A stretch of 64,000 bases of DNA, taken from Bradyrhizobium diazoefficiens (GTDB lineage Bacteria; Pseudomonadota; Alphaproteobacteria; Rhizobiales; Xanthobacteraceae). Positions within the stretch are counted from its first letter, which is position 1, and each line of letters begins with the position of its first letter. Of the stretch, positions 27,988 through 37,091 are shown piece by piece. The translations under genes and the position numbers were made by a program. Below the pieces are notes generated by a model. It made no database searches, was not told where the DNA came from, and saw nothing but the letters and a program-made list of their open reading frames with translations. Location of the stretch: positions 2,322,501 through 2,386,500 of the forward strand of contig NZ_CP067102.1 in assembly GCF_016616885.1 (NCBI RefSeq), written 5' to 3'.

Positions 27988-29004
27988 ATGCGACCGTTTT
28001 CATATCAGAGGGCGACAGACCCGGGCATGGCCGTGCAGACGCTCAGCGCCGCCGCGGCTGCCAACAATCCACTGACGCAGGCCAATGCACAGCCGCTCGC
28101 CGGCGGCACCACGCTGATCGATCTGATGAAGCTGGACGTGATGCGGCCCGCCGCGATCGTCGACATCAATCCGCTGGCGCGAGGCTGGTCGGCGATCGAT
28201 CCGGGAGCCGACAATTTGCGGCTGGGCGCGCTTGCGAAGATGTCTGATGTCGCCGCGCATGACGAAATTCAGCGCAACTATCCGGTCATCGCCAACTCCC
28301 TGAAGCTTGCCGCCAGCGCCCAGCTTCGCAACATGGCCACGCTCGGCGGCAATGTGATGCAGCGGACCCGCTGCAGCTATTTTCGTGATGTTTCCTACGA
28401 GAATTGCAACAAGCGTAATCCCGGCTCGGGCTGTGCCGCGATGGATGGCGTCAACCGCATGCATGCGGTGCTCGGCACTTCCGACCAGTGCATCGCGACC
28501 TATCCCGGCGATCTTGCCCAGGCGCTGATCGCGCTGGACGCCACGGTCGAGATCACCGGCAGATCCGGGACCCGCGGCATGCCGTTCGCGGAGCTGCACA
28601 AGGCGCCTGGCAATACGCCCGAGATCGAGACCGTGCTTCAGCCGGGCGAGCTGATCTCCGCCTTCGTCATTCGCGGCCGCTGGCCGCGCTCGGTTTACCT
28701 GAAGGCGCGCGACCGGCAGTCCTATGAATTCGCGCTGTCCTCGGCTGCGGTCGCGCTCGACGTGCAGGACGGCACGATCCGGGATGCGCGTGTCGCGCTT
28801 GGCGGTGTCGCCACGGTGCCCTGGCGCGCGCGAGAGGCGGAAGCGCTGCTCAAGGGGCAAAAGTTCGATGACGGTCTGGCACAGCGTGTCGCCGATGCCG
28901 CCTTTGCGGACGCGAAGGGGCGCCAACACAACAGCTTCAAGATCGCGCTCGGCAAGCGCGTGGTGGCACGCGCGCTGCAGCAGGCCGTAACGATGGAGAT
29001 CTGA
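27988..29004 (+). CDS. paoB: Aldehyde oxidoreductase, FAD-binding subunit
   Basis: A 338-residue subunit of the xanthine dehydrogenase medium-chain type. It has the FAD motifs 'PLAGGTTLIDLMK' and 'NMATLGGNVMQRTRC'. Four cysteines (Cys129, 140, 149 and 168) in 'RTRCSYF', 'ENCNKRNPGSGCAAMDG' and 'SDQCIATYPGD' match the extra [4Fe-4S] cluster that marks the PaoB/4-hydroxybenzoyl-CoA reductase branch. It has no signal of its own and would be carried across with PaoA. It passes electrons from the molybdenum site through FAD to a periplasmic acceptor. Confidence 0.9.
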   Translation: MRPFSYQRATDPGMAVQTLSAAAAANNPLTQANAQPLAGGTTLIDLMKLDVMRPAAIVDINPLARGWSAIDPGADNLRLGALAKMSDVAAHDEIQRNYPVIANSLKLAASAQLRNMATLGGNVMQRTRCSYFRDVSYENCNKRNPGSGCAAMDGVNRMHAVLGTSDQCIATYPGDLAQALIALDATVEITGRSGTRGMPFAELHKAPGNTPEIETVLQPGELISAFVIRGRWPRSVYLKARDRQSYEFALSSAAVALDVQDGTIRDARVALGGVATVPWRAREAEALLKGQKFDDGLAQRVADAAFADAKGRQHNSFKIALGKRVVARALQQAVTMEI

Positions 29005-29006
29005 CC

Positions 29007-31298
29007 ATGACCGTAGCTGCTCCCGATCCGAAGGCGAATATGGGCCAGCCGGCGCCGCGCTATGATGCAGCAGCAAAAGTCACGGGGCGGGCGACCTACG
29101 GGTCCGATATGCCGCTGGACAATCCGGCCTATGCGTTCCTGGTCACCAGCGCGATTGCCAGGGGCCGCATCAACAGTTTTGATCTCGACGATGCCAGACA
29201 CGTCCGTGGCGTGATCGATATCGTCACGCACGAGAATGCGCCGAAGCTGAAGGAATCAAAGCTCTTCAGCAATGGCGGCTACGCCGGGACCACGATCCAG
29301 CCATTGAAGTCGGCCGACATCGCGCATGACGGCGAGATCATCGCCGTGGTCGTTGCGGAAAGCTACGAGGCGGCGCGCGAGGCCGCTAACCGCGTCAAGG
29401 TCAGCTACTCAGCCATAGCCCCGAGCGCGAGCTTCGATTCGCCAGGAACGACGAAAGCCGCCGCGAAAGGCCAGAACGCGCAGTTCAAGGAGGACCCGCA
29501 GGTCGGCGATTTCGCCAAGGCGTTTGAGGAGGCGGAGGTGAAGATCACCGCTTCCTATGACACGCCGACGCAGCACCACAATCCGATGGAGCTGTTTTCA
29601 ACGAGCTGCGCCTGGATGGGCGACAATCTCGTCATCTATGAGCCCAGCCAATATGTGTACGGCCTGAAGAACGGCGTGGCCGAGCAGCTCGGCATCGACG
29701 CCGACAAGGTGAGGGTGGTCAATCCCTATGTCGGCGGCGGTTTCGGCTCGCGCGGCTCGATGACGCCGCGCACCGCCATCATCGCCGGCATCGCGAAGCG
29801 GCTGAACCGGCCGATCAAGCTGGTCCCGACGCGCGACCAGGGTTTTACCATTGCCACCTATCGCGCCGAGACTCGGCACGAGATCAAGCTCGGCGCTGGC
29901 CGGGACGGCAAGCTGGTCGCCCTCAGGCACGAGGGCGCCGAGGTGTCTTCGCGCGCTGATGCCTATTGCGTCGGAGGCACCAAGACCACGACGCGGCTCT
30001 ATGCCTGCCCCAATGTCGACAGCCTCGTATCGATCGTGCGCGCCGACCGCAACACGCCGGGCTTCATGCGTTCGCCGCCGGAGGTGCCGTATCTGTTCGC
30101 GCTGGAGAGCGCGATGGACGAGCTTGCCGTGAAGCTCAACATGGATCCGATCGAGCTCCGTCGCATCAACGACACCACCAATGAGCCGATCGGCGGCAAG
30201 CCCTACACGACGCGGTCGCTGATGGCATGCTTCGACGAGGCCGCCAAAGCCTTTGGCTGGGGGCAGCGCTCGGCCGCGCCGAAATCGATGTCCGATGGTG
30301 ACTGGCTGATCGGCTATGGCTGCGCGGCCACCTGCTATCCGACGCAGATGGGGCCTGCAGCGGCGCGCGTTCGCTTGCAGCGTGACGGCCGCACCCGCGT
30401 CGAAATCGCCGGTCATGAGATCGGCACCGGTGCCTACACGATTCTGGCGCAGACCGCAGCCGAGCGGCTTGGCGTGCCGCTGGAGAAGGTCGCGGTCTTC
30501 ATCGGCGACAGCGACTTGCCGCCGGGACCCGTCGCCGGTGGATCGAATTCGACGGCCAGCACCTGTTCGGCAGTGATGATGGTGTGCGACCAGATACGCC
30601 AGCGGCTGTTCAAGGCGGTAATGCCGGGCGACACCCTCACAGACAAGGCGAAGGAAACGATAGGCCTCAGTCAGGCGCCGACGACGCAGGCGGCGAGGAG
30701 TGACCGTCCGCTCGACATCGAGAAGGCGTTCGACGCGCTCGGCGCCGGCGTGGTCGAGGAATACGGCGAATGGAAGCCGGAAGGTGCGCCGCTGGATTCT
30801 TTCAAGGCCATGCATAGCGGCCACGTGCGTCTCGTTGGCGGCGCGGCGATGAAGGACAAGATCGCCTATGCCTTCGGTGCGGAGTTCGTCGAGGTCAGGG
30901 TCAACCGCTATACGCACGAGATTCGCGCGCCCCGCCTGGTCGGTGCGTTCGCGGCCGGTCGCATCATGAATCCGCGGACGACGCGCAGCCAGCTCATGGG
31001 CGGCCTGATCTGGGGAATGTCCTCGGCGCTGCTGGAGGCCACCGAGATCGACGAACGCACCGCGCGCTACGTCAACGACAATTTCGCGGATTATCTCGTG
31101 CCCGTGAATGCGGACGTGCCTGGTGTCGAGGTCATTCTGCTCTCCGAGCAGGACGATCATATCAACCCGGCCGGTGCAAAGGGCCTCGGTGAACTCGCCA
31201 ATGTCGGCACCAACGCCGCGATCTGCAACGCGATCCATCACGCCACTGGCCAGCGCATCCGCAAGCTGCCGGTGCGGCTGGAAAATATCGAGGTCTGA
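29007..31298 (+). CDS. paoC: Aldehyde oxidoreductase, molybdenum cofactor subunit
   Basis: A 763-residue catalytic subunit of the xanthine oxidase family. It begins with the family's 'YDAAAKVTGRATYGSDMP' and has 'NPYVGGGFGSRGSMTPRTAI' for cofactor binding, 'GTGAYTILAQTAAERLGVP', and the catalytic Glu729 in 'GAKGLGELANVGTN'. The Gln/Phe substrate-pocket positions cannot be judged by eye. It matches E. coli PaoC (YagR), which uses the cytosine-dinucleotide form of the cofactor. The paoD/XdhC-type maturation chaperone found next to it in E. coli is not in this window. It starts two bases after the paoB stop. Confidence 0.9.
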   Translation: MTVAAPDPKANMGQPAPRYDAAAKVTGRATYGSDMPLDNPAYAFLVTSAIARGRINSFDLDDARHVRGVIDIVTHENAPKLKESKLFSNGGYAGTTIQPLKSADIAHDGEIIAVVVAESYEAAREAANRVKVSYSAIAPSASFDSPGTTKAAAKGQNAQFKEDPQVGDFAKAFEEAEVKITASYDTPTQHHNPMELFSTSCAWMGDNLVIYEPSQYVYGLKNGVAEQLGIDADKVRVVNPYVGGGFGSRGSMTPRTAIIAGIAKRLNRPIKLVPTRDQGFTIATYRAETRHEIKLGAGRDGKLVALRHEGAEVSSRADAYCVGGTKTTTRLYACPNVDSLVSIVRADRNTPGFMRSPPEVPYLFALESAMDELAVKLNMDPIELRRINDTTNEPIGGKPYTTRSLMACFDEAAKAFGWGQRSAAPKSMSDGDWLIGYGCAATCYPTQMGPAAARVRLQRDGRTRVEIAGHEIGTGAYTILAQTAAERLGVPLEKVAVFIGDSDLPPGPVAGGSNSTASTCSAVMMVCDQIRQRLFKAVMPGDTLTDKAKETIGLSQAPTTQAARSDRPLDIEKAFDALGAGVVEEYGEWKPEGAPLDSFKAMHSGHVRLVGGAAMKDKIAYAFGAEFVEVRVNRYTHEIRAPRLVGAFAAGRIMNPRTTRSQLMGGLIWGMSSALLEATEIDERTARYVNDNFADYLVPVNADVPGVEVILLSEQDDHINPAGAKGLGELANVGTNAAICNAIHHATGQRIRKLPVRLENIEV

Positions 31299-31328
31299 GG
31301 GGTGGAAACGGCCTCGGCCTTGCGCTAG

Positions 31329-31355
31329 ACACCTTCCGCCTCAAACGGAAGGTGT
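31329..31355 (+). other. Perfect hairpin covering the FKBP ribosome-binding site
   Basis: ACACCTTCCG (31329-31338) pairs exactly with CGGAAGGTGT (31346-31355) around a seven-base loop. The right arm contains GGAAGG, the only ribosome-binding site for ATG 31359. It could act as a translational switch, or end paoC transcripts, though no U-run follows. Confidence 0.55.
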
Positions 31356-31358
31356 TCT

Positions 31359-31823
31359 ATGCAGCGTTTTCAGCGCGCACTCCTCGCCATCATGTCGGCA
31401 CTCGCGATCACTGTGATCGCCAGCGTGTCGACATTCGTCTCCACCACGGCATCGGCCCAGACCGCAGGAAAACCCATGACCACAGCTTCAGGCTTGCAGA
31501 CCATCGACAGCGTCGTCGGCACCGGCGCTTCGCCGAAGCCCGGCCAGATCTGCGTGATGCACTATACCGGCTGGCTCTACGAGAATGGCCAGAAGGGCAA
31601 GAAATTCGATAGTTCCGTCGATCGCAACGAGCCGTTCGAATTCCCGATCGGCAAGGGCCGCGTCATCGCCGGCTGGGACGAGGGCGTGTCCACGATGAAG
31701 GTCGGCGGCAAGCGCACGCTGATCATCCCACCGCAGCTCGGCTACGGCGCGCGCGGCGCCGGTGGCGTGATCCCACCGAACGCGACGCTGATGTTCGACG
31801 TGGAATTGCTCGCGGTGAAGTGA
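31359..31823 (+). CDS. Exported FKBP-type peptidyl-prolyl isomerase
   Basis: A 154-residue protein with a signal peptide ('[19 protein letters not shown]...ASAQT') and one FKBP domain. The domain has '[22 protein letters not shown]', '[15 protein letters not shown]', '[15 protein letters not shown]' and '[14 protein letters not shown]', which together cover the whole active pocket. It should speed proline isomerisation during folding of envelope proteins in the periplasm. It is a single-domain minimal form without chaperone repeats. The gene follows the pao operon by 60 bp and ends in its own terminator at 31834-31861. Confidence 0.92.
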   Translation: MQRFQRALLAIMSALAITVIASVSTFVSTTASAQTAGKPMTTASGLQTIDSVVGTGASPKPGQICVMHYTGWLYENGQKGKKFDSSVDRNEPFEFPIGKGRVIAGWDEGVSTMKVGGKRTLIIPPQLGYGARGAGGVIPPNATLMFDVELLAVK

Positions 31824-31833
31824 GCAGACAACA

Positions 31834-31861
31834 AAAAGACCGGCCTCAGGGTCGGTCTTTT
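31834..31861 (+). terminator. Rho-independent terminator after FKBP gene
   Basis: AAAAGACCG and CGGTCTTTT form an exact stem around a ten-base loop, with the U-run built into the right arm. It starts 11 bp after the FKBP stop. Confidence 0.85.
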
Positions 31862-32044
31862 CGCTTTCAGTCGAACGCGCGCTACTCCGCCGCGCGACGT
31901 GCCGCTGCTACCCATGGAAACTCTCCTTCCAGATGGCTACAGCTAAAAACATTGGGCGACTATGAGAGTTCCGATTTTGGTGTGGCTTGCCGCGGTAGCT
32001 TTGGGTTAGTTTCACCGGCAAGGAACCAACAGAAAGCAAGTCCC

Positions 32045-32560
32045 ATGACCGGCCATGACCACACGCATTCCCACCATGACCACGATCATCACGACGATCG
32101 CTGGAAACATGACGGCGTGCGCGTCATTCCCGGCAACCAGCTCGATACCAACGTGCCGTCGACGGCGGGCATGGACCGCGCGGCCGCGATCAATTTCGCA
32201 CGCGTCGGCGCGCAGAAATTGTGGGCGGGCACCGTCAGCATCAAGCCCGACGCCAAGACCGGCGCGCATCATCACGGGCATCTCGAAAGCGTCATCTACG
32301 TCGTGAAGGGCAAGGCGCGGATGCGCTGGGGCGAGAGCCTGCAATTCACCGCAGAGGCGGGCCCGGGCGATTTCATTTTCGTGCCACCCTACGTGCCGCA
32401 CCAGGAGATCAATGCCAGCCCGGACGAGGTGCTGGAATGCGTGCTGGTGCGCAGCGACGGCGAGGCGGTCGCGATCAATCTCGACATCGAGCCGGTCGAG
32501 AAGCCCGAGACCGTGCTGTGGGTCGATCCCATCCACCGGGATCCGAACGAGAAGAAGTAA
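32045..32560 (+). CDS. Cupin-fold protein with His-rich N-terminus
   Basis: A 171-residue protein. The first 20 residues are a histidine/aspartate-rich tail ('MTGHDHTHSHHDHDHHDDRW') that could bind nickel, zinc or copper. The cupin barrel has motif 1 'GAHHHGHLESVIYVVKGKARM' in part (two or three His plus Glu) and motif 2 'PGDFIFVPPYVPHQEIN', giving a likely metal site. No enzymatic role can be assigned; cupins include dioxygenases, isomerases and sensors. AGAAAG lies eight bases before ATG 32045. The upstream 180 bp after the terminator hold no other gene I can support. Confidence 0.8.
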   Translation: MTGHDHTHSHHDHDHHDDRWKHDGVRVIPGNQLDTNVPSTAGMDRAAAINFARVGAQKLWAGTVSIKPDAKTGAHHHGHLESVIYVVKGKARMRWGESLQFTAEAGPGDFIFVPPYVPHQEINASPDEVLECVLVRSDGEAVAINLDIEPVEKPETVLWVDPIHRDPNEKK

Positions 32561-32690
32561 GGCTGAAGACCGCGCGGGGGGCGGTGCGACAGAACCCCAC
32601 AGCCGACGGTCGGAAAATATTTCGGAAGCCGGTGTCGGATGGCGGCCAAGCCGTCCGTCCTTGGGCAGAACCCCGCCCAAGGAGCTTCCG

Positions 32691-33119
32691 ATGCCCAGGA
32701 TGATTTTCCTCAATCTGCCGGTGACCGACCTCAAGCGTGCGACTGCCTTTTACGAGGCGATTGGCGCGACCAGGAATCCGCAATTCAGCGACGACACCGC
32801 GAGCTGCATGGTCTTTTCCGAGACCATTTTCGTGATGCTGACGACCCACGACAAATTCCGTCATTTCACGCCGAAGCCGATCGCGGATGCAAAGACCTCG
32901 AACCAGGCGTTGTTCTGCCTGTCCGCCGATAGCCGGAACGAGGTCGACGATATCGTCGGCAACGCCGAGGCTGCGGGCGGCGTGGCCGATCCCAGCCCGA
33001 AGGACGAATACAGCTTCATGTATGGCCGCAGCTTCGAGGATCCGGATGGTCATATGTGGGGTGTGAACTGGCTGGATATGGCAACGGTCCCCCCGAAGCC
33101 AGCAATGGCGAACGCCTGA
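32691..33119 (+). CDS. VOC-fold (glyoxalase-like) protein
   Basis: A 142-residue protein of the vicinal-oxygen-chelate fold. It opens 'IFLNLPVTDLKRATAFYEAIGAT' and ends with 'FEDPDGHMWGVNWLDM', the two ends of the paired beta-alpha-beta modules. It lacks the clear His/Glu set of glyoxalase I and resembles the uncharacterised 'lactoylglutathione lyase-like' proteins. AAGGAG lies six bases before ATG 32691. A second VOC-type gene follows 26 bp later, so they are probably co-transcribed. Confidence 0.8.
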   Translation: MPRMIFLNLPVTDLKRATAFYEAIGATRNPQFSDDTASCMVFSETIFVMLTTHDKFRHFTPKPIADAKTSNQALFCLSADSRNEVDDIVGNAEAAGGVADPSPKDEYSFMYGRSFEDPDGHMWGVNWLDMATVPPKPAMANA

Positions 33120-33145
33120 TCGAAAACTGAAGAGGAGCATTTACG

Positions 33146-33634
33146 ATGTCCAACCTCGTGCCCTGCATGTGGTTCAATGGCGATGCCGAGGAAGCCGCAA
33201 AATTCTACGTCTCGCTGGTGCCGAATTCGGCGATCACGCACGTTCAGCACAATGTTTCGGACGGCCCGTCCGGCAAGGAAGGCTCGGTGCTCGTTGTCGA
33301 GTTCACGGTGGCCGGGCAGCCCCTGGTGGCGCTCAACGGCGGCATGAAGATGGAGTACACGCACGCGATCTCGCTGATGATCCATTGCGACGACCAGGCC
33401 CAGGTCGATAGCGTGTGGAATGCATTCCTGGCTCACGGTGGCAAGGCAGAGCAGTGCGGCTGGCTGAGGGATCGCTGGGGCGTGGCCTGGCAGGTCGTGC
33501 CGAAGGTGATGTTCGACTTCCTGTCGAGCCCTGACAAGGCCGCTGCCGCACGTGCGATGCAGGCCATGATGAAAATGGTGAAGCTTGATGTGGACGCCTT
33601 GCGACGTGCCTTCGAGGGCAAGTCGGCGGCGTGA
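33146..33634 (+). CDS. PhnB-like VOC protein
   Basis: A 162-residue protein with 'PCMWFNGDAEEAAKFYVSL', 'FTVAGQPLVALNGG' and 'WGVAWQVVPKVM', diagnostic of the PhnB/YjdN branch of the VOC fold (often mislabelled 3-demethylubiquinone methyltransferase). No function is established for this branch. It has GAGGAG before the start and follows the other VOC gene closely. Confidence 0.82.
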   Translation: MSNLVPCMWFNGDAEEAAKFYVSLVPNSAITHVQHNVSDGPSGKEGSVLVVEFTVAGQPLVALNGGMKMEYTHAISLMIHCDDQAQVDSVWNAFLAHGGKAEQCGWLRDRWGVAWQVVPKVMFDFLSSPDKAAAARAMQAMMKMVKLDVDALRRAFEGKSAA

Positions 33635-33762
33635 CGTCAGCAGAGGTGCCGCAGGGTGGTGCAAAGGCGCGATAGCGCCGTGCCCATCATCCGTCCCCCG
33701 GTCGAGAGAGGAGTGGTGGGCACGCTTTCGCTTTGCCCACCCTACGAGACCGTGCCCGCCCG

Positions 33763-34911
33763 CTAGTAATTGATCCTCAGCCCCACGCCGCCATGGATGG
33801 TGTTCCCGACCGGCTGCGGGCCCAGCGTGCCGTTGGCGAAGAGGTCCGCGACCCAGCCCTTCTGCACGCGGAAGCCGAGGCGGCCGCCATATTCGAACCA
33901 GCCCTGGTTGCCCGTCGTCGGCACCACCATGCCGTCGCCGGTCACGGTGGCGACGATGCCGCTATGGCTGGCGAACGACTGCACCCAGCCGCCATTGATG
34001 TTGGTCTCGATGTCGCCGGCGAAGAGATGGGTCCACTGGCCGCCGATCTTGACCAGGCTGGTGCGGTCGGTGCCGGTCGCAATATTGGCGTCGAACGGAT
34101 TGAACGCGACCGTGTTGTCCGCATAGCCCGATACGCGCTGCCAGAGCTGCCAGACCTCGACGGAGGCTGCGACCTCGTCGCGCGGGGACAACCGGCTCGT
34201 CCAGCCGGCGCGACCGTAGACCGCGTAGTTCGCGGCATTGGTCGAACTGGTCACGCTCACTGGACCCAGGCTCGTGTTGTAGCTGCGGGTGTAGCGCGCC
34301 TTCTCCCACGGCGTCAGGATCGTGCCGACGTCGAAGAACGGACGCGACGATCCCCAATCGGTGAAGTCATAGCGCAGCGCAAAGGCGCCGATCGGTGCGC
34401 TGGTAATGTTGTAGCCGCCCTCGCTGTATTGCGTGTAGGCGAGGCCGGCGAGCAGCGACAGATTGGGCGTCAGCTCCTTGCGGCCATGGATGCCGGCCGA
34501 GAACGAGCCGACCGAGCCGAACGCGCTGACGCAGTCGCTGCAATTGACCTGCTCGTTGACGCCAAGCAGCACCGTACCGAGCACCCGGTTCGTGATCATC
34601 TGGTTGAAGCGCTGGTTGGCGAGGCCGCCGACCGAGTTGCCGCTGGAATCGGAGCCGGTCGGAGTCGGGCTTGACGTCGGGCTTGGCGACGGGAATGGGG
34701 TCGGTGATGGGGACGGGCTCGGCGCCGGAGAGGGACTCGGCGACGGATATGGGCTTGGTGACGGATAGGGGTTAGGATCGCCGCATTCAAACTCGCAGGT
34801 GCTCGCGGCCGCGGCGGGACGGGTGTCGAGCGCGAACAGTGCAAACGCCGCGGTTGCGGGCAATGCGCCCGCAAGGACTAGCCGCTTGAAGCCGAGCTTC
34901 GCCATCGCCAT
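33763..34911 (-). CDS. Autotransporter-type outer-membrane beta-barrel with Pro-Ser linker
   Basis: A 382-residue exported protein. A signal peptide (residues about 1-35, '...ALPATAAFALFALDTRPAAAA') is followed by a short Cys pair and then a linker of some 40 residues made of PSPSP/PYPSP units. From about residue 95 the rest alternates polar and hydrophobic residues and ends 'GGVGLRINY', an aromatic C-terminal residue as barrels require. It is much shorter than normal autotransporters because the passenger is only the Pro-Ser linker. The start used is ATG 34911; a GTG at 34926 overlaps the upstream gene. It is coupled to the FecR-domain gene, whose stop codon lies two bases before this ATG. 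Confidence 0.78.
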   Translation of the reverse strand: MAMAKLGFKRLVLAGALPATAAFALFALDTRPAAAASTCEFECGDPNPYPSPSPYPSPSPSPAPSPSPSPTPFPSPSPTSSPTPTGSDSSGNSVGGLANQRFNQMITNRVLGTVLLGVNEQVNCSDCVSAFGSVGSFSAGIHGRKELTPNLSLLAGLAYTQYSEGGYNITSAPIGAFALRYDFTDWGSSRPFFDVGTILTPWEKARYTRSYNTSLGPVSVTSSTNAANYAVYGRAGWTSRLSPRDEVAASVEVWQLWQRVSGYADNTVAFNPFDANIATGTDRTSLVKIGGQWTHLFAGDIETNINGGWVQSFASHSGIVATVTGDGMVVPTTGNQGWFEYGGRLGFRVQKGWVADLFANGTLGPQPVGNTIHGGVGLRINY

Positions 34912-34913
34912 CG

Positions 34914-35615
34914 TCAGCGCCCGCACAGCATGCCATCGTCATGGAGGGCGGGCGTGATGGTCGGTGAGGCGTCGGCATATTGGTTGACTGAGCACAGCCC
35001 GGCATTGGCGGCGCAGTTGGCGGCGAAAGTCCAGGGCGGCGTGTTGGTCTTGGTGATGGAGGCCTTCCCGCCGGTCGAGGTGATGACCGCGGTGTCGCCC
35101 GGCTGGGTGAGCTGGATGCACTGGAAGTTCAGCGTGCAGACGCTGGCCGCGCCCTCCTGAAGCACGACGACCGAGCGGCCGCGCTGCGACAGGATGTCGA
35201 GCGTGGTGCCGCGAACGCCGATGGTCGCGAGCGGCGTCGTGATCTTGTAGGCGGTCTTCTCCGAATGTCCGGTGACGAAGCGGAAGGCGCCGGTGGCCAT
35301 GCGGATCGCGACGTCGCGATAGCTGTGCTCGTCGTTGAAGACGGTGCGGTCGAGCTTCAGCGTGGCGCTCGGTCCCAGCGACAGATTGGTGCTGTCGGCC
35401 ATGACGAAGCGCGCTGCGCTGTCGGCGCCGGTGCGCACGGTCTCGTCGCGCAGCATGCTGTCGCCGACGCTGATCGGCGACGTGGTCGCGGCGACGCGTA
35501 CCACCTCGTTCTGAACCAGGACGGCTTCGCCGACGCGCGCTTGGGCCTGCGCGCTAGTCGCTGCGCACAGTATGGCCGACAGCAGTGCAGGGAAAAGCAG
35601 AAAACGCAAATTCAT
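34914..35615 (-). CDS. Exported FecR-domain protein
   Basis: A 233-residue protein with a signal peptide ('LLFPALLSAILCAATSAQA') and then a FecR domain: 'VGEAVLVQNEVVRVAATTS', 'GDSMLRDETVRTGADSAARF', 'LSLGPSATLKLDR', 'YKITTPLATIGVRGTTLDI'. Four cysteines in the C-terminal part could form disulfides. Classical FecR proteins are membrane anti-sigma partners; this one has no membrane anchor and no sigma factor nearby, so it is probably a periplasmic or surface adhesin-like module. It precedes the beta-barrel gene by two bases. I infer that the two act together at the outer membrane. Confidence 0.8.
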   Translation of the reverse strand: MNLRFLLFPALLSAILCAATSAQAQARVGEAVLVQNEVVRVAATTSPISVGDSMLRDETVRTGADSAARFVMADSTNLSLGPSATLKLDRTVFNDEHSYRDVAIRMATGAFRFVTGHSEKTAYKITTPLATIGVRGTTLDILSQRGRSVVVLQEGAASVCTLNFQCIQLTQPGDTAVITSTGGKASITKTNTPPWTFAANCAANAGLCSVNQYADASPTITPALHDDGMLCGR

Positions 35616-35706
35616 ACCGTACCCGATCGAAGTCCCTGATCGCGCACGCCTCTGTTGTGGTAGAATGATCACAAGCGGCGCGAGACGAGCGTTAGCTTAG
35701 TGACAG

Positions 35707-37083
35707 TTGCGGCAGAATGCGTTCAATGGATCGGCTGAGTTGTTTTTTATTCGCGGTGACGCAGATTTGCCACGTAAAATAGCCCCACAGCAGTCGCGCG
35801 AAGCACATGCGGTTCCGAAGTTGTCGCGAAGCGCAGTGGTCGCTGTCGCGATCTTCCTAGCTGCGCATCTCGCGCTGCTGATCGGGCTGGCGACGCCGGA
35901 AAAGTTCGTGTTCGACGAGGTGCATTACGTGCCGGCGGCGCGGCAGATGCTGGGCTCCGAGACGTCGCAGCCGATGCTCAATCCGATGCACCCGCCGCTG
36001 GCGAAAGAGCTGATCGCTGGTTCGATCGCAGCATTCGGCGACAATGCGCTGGGCTGGCGCTATCCGGCGACGCTGTTCGGTGCGCTCGCGATCGTCGCGA
36101 TCTATCTCTGCGGCCTCGCGCTGTTCGGATCGCAGGGGTCCGCGATCGCGGCAGCACTGATCGCGGCGTTCAACCAGATGCTCTACGTGCAGGCGCGCAT
36201 CGCGATGCTCGACATCTTTGCGCTCGGCCTCGGTCTGCTCGCCATCGCCGCCTTCATGCACGGCTTTCGACGAGAGCGGCCGCAGGCGCTGTTCGCGCTT
36301 GCAGGGGCGTTGTTCGGCCTCGCCGCCGCCTGCAAATGGAGCGGCCTGTTTCCGCTCGGTGTCTGCATCGTCATCGTTGCGGTGATCCGCCTGATGCAGG
36401 GTTGGCACACGCTGTTCGCGGATGCGAGGCCAAGCGACTGGTACCGCCCCGATCTCTGGCCGGCCTTCAGGGCCCATCATGCTGCGCTCTGCTTCGCGCT
36501 GTTGCCGGCCGTGACCTATCTCGCCGCCTTCGTTCCGCTCTACGGGGTGTCGTTGCCGGATCTGATCGAAGCGCAACACCGGATCTTCGCCGACAACACC
36601 ACCACCGCGATCGCCGGCCACACTTATATGAGCTCATGGCCGTCCTGGCCGTTGCTGGCGCGGCCAGTGTGGTTCCTGTTCGACAAGACCTCGGACGACC
36701 ACGTCGCGGCGGTCGTTTTCCTCGGCAATCCGTTGGTCGCGTGGCCGGCGCTGCTCGCGCTCGTCGTGGTGTTGCGCGACTTCATCATCACGCGTCGCTG
36801 GGATGCGTTCCTGATCGCGGCGTTCTATTTCGGCCTCTGGCTCGCCTGGGCGCTGCTGCCGCGCACGCTGGGCTTCATCTATTATTATCTGCCGGCCGCC
36901 ACCGCGGCCTCGCTCGCGTTGGTCTATGCACTGCGCAGAGAGGGCCTGCCGCGCTGGCTGTTGTGGGCGTATGTCGGTACTGCGGCGATGGGCTTTGCGG
37001 TGATGCTGCCGATCTCAGCCGCCTTCATCGGCACGTCGATGCAGATGTTCAACCGGCTGATGCTGTTCCAGAGCTGGATCTGA
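35707..37083 (+). CDS. PMT-family (GT39-like) membrane glycosyltransferase
   Basis: A protein of up to 458 residues with about nine or ten transmembrane segments. The first loop contains 'EKFVFDEVHYVPAARQML' with the Asp-Glu pair, and 'LNPMHPPLAKELIA' follows; both are signatures of protein O-mannosyltransferases and related lipid-linked sugar transferases. It would move a sugar from a polyprenyl carrier to protein or glycan on the periplasmic side. The start is uncertain: no ATG fits, TTG 35707 opens the frame, and TTG 35821 just before the first membrane helix is equally plausible. It ends at a clear terminator. Confidence 0.8.
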   Translation: MRQNAFNGSAELFFIRGDADLPRKIAPQQSREAHAVPKLSRSAVVAVAIFLAAHLALLIGLATPEKFVFDEVHYVPAARQMLGSETSQPMLNPMHPPLAKELIAGSIAAFGDNALGWRYPATLFGALAIVAIYLCGLALFGSQGSAIAAALIAAFNQMLYVQARIAMLDIFALGLGLLAIAAFMHGFRRERPQALFALAGALFGLAAACKWSGLFPLGVCIVIVAVIRLMQGWHTLFADARPSDWYRPDLWPAFRAHHAALCFALLPAVTYLAAFVPLYGVSLPDLIEAQHRIFADNTTTAIAGHTYMSSWPSWPLLARPVWFLFDKTSDDHVAAVVFLGNPLVAWPALLALVVVLRDFIITRRWDAFLIAAFYFGLWLAWALLPRTLGFIYYYLPAATAASLALVYALRREGLPRWLLWAYVGTAAMGFAVMLPISAAFIGTSMQMFNRLMLFQSWI

Positions 37084-37091
37084 CAACAGAG

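Noticed and set aside
35707..35820. N-terminal 38 residues of the PMT-family protein as certain coding sequence
   Set aside because: They come from a TTG start without a ribosome-binding site and show no conserved feature; a start near 35821 is equally likely, so the extent is left uncertain.
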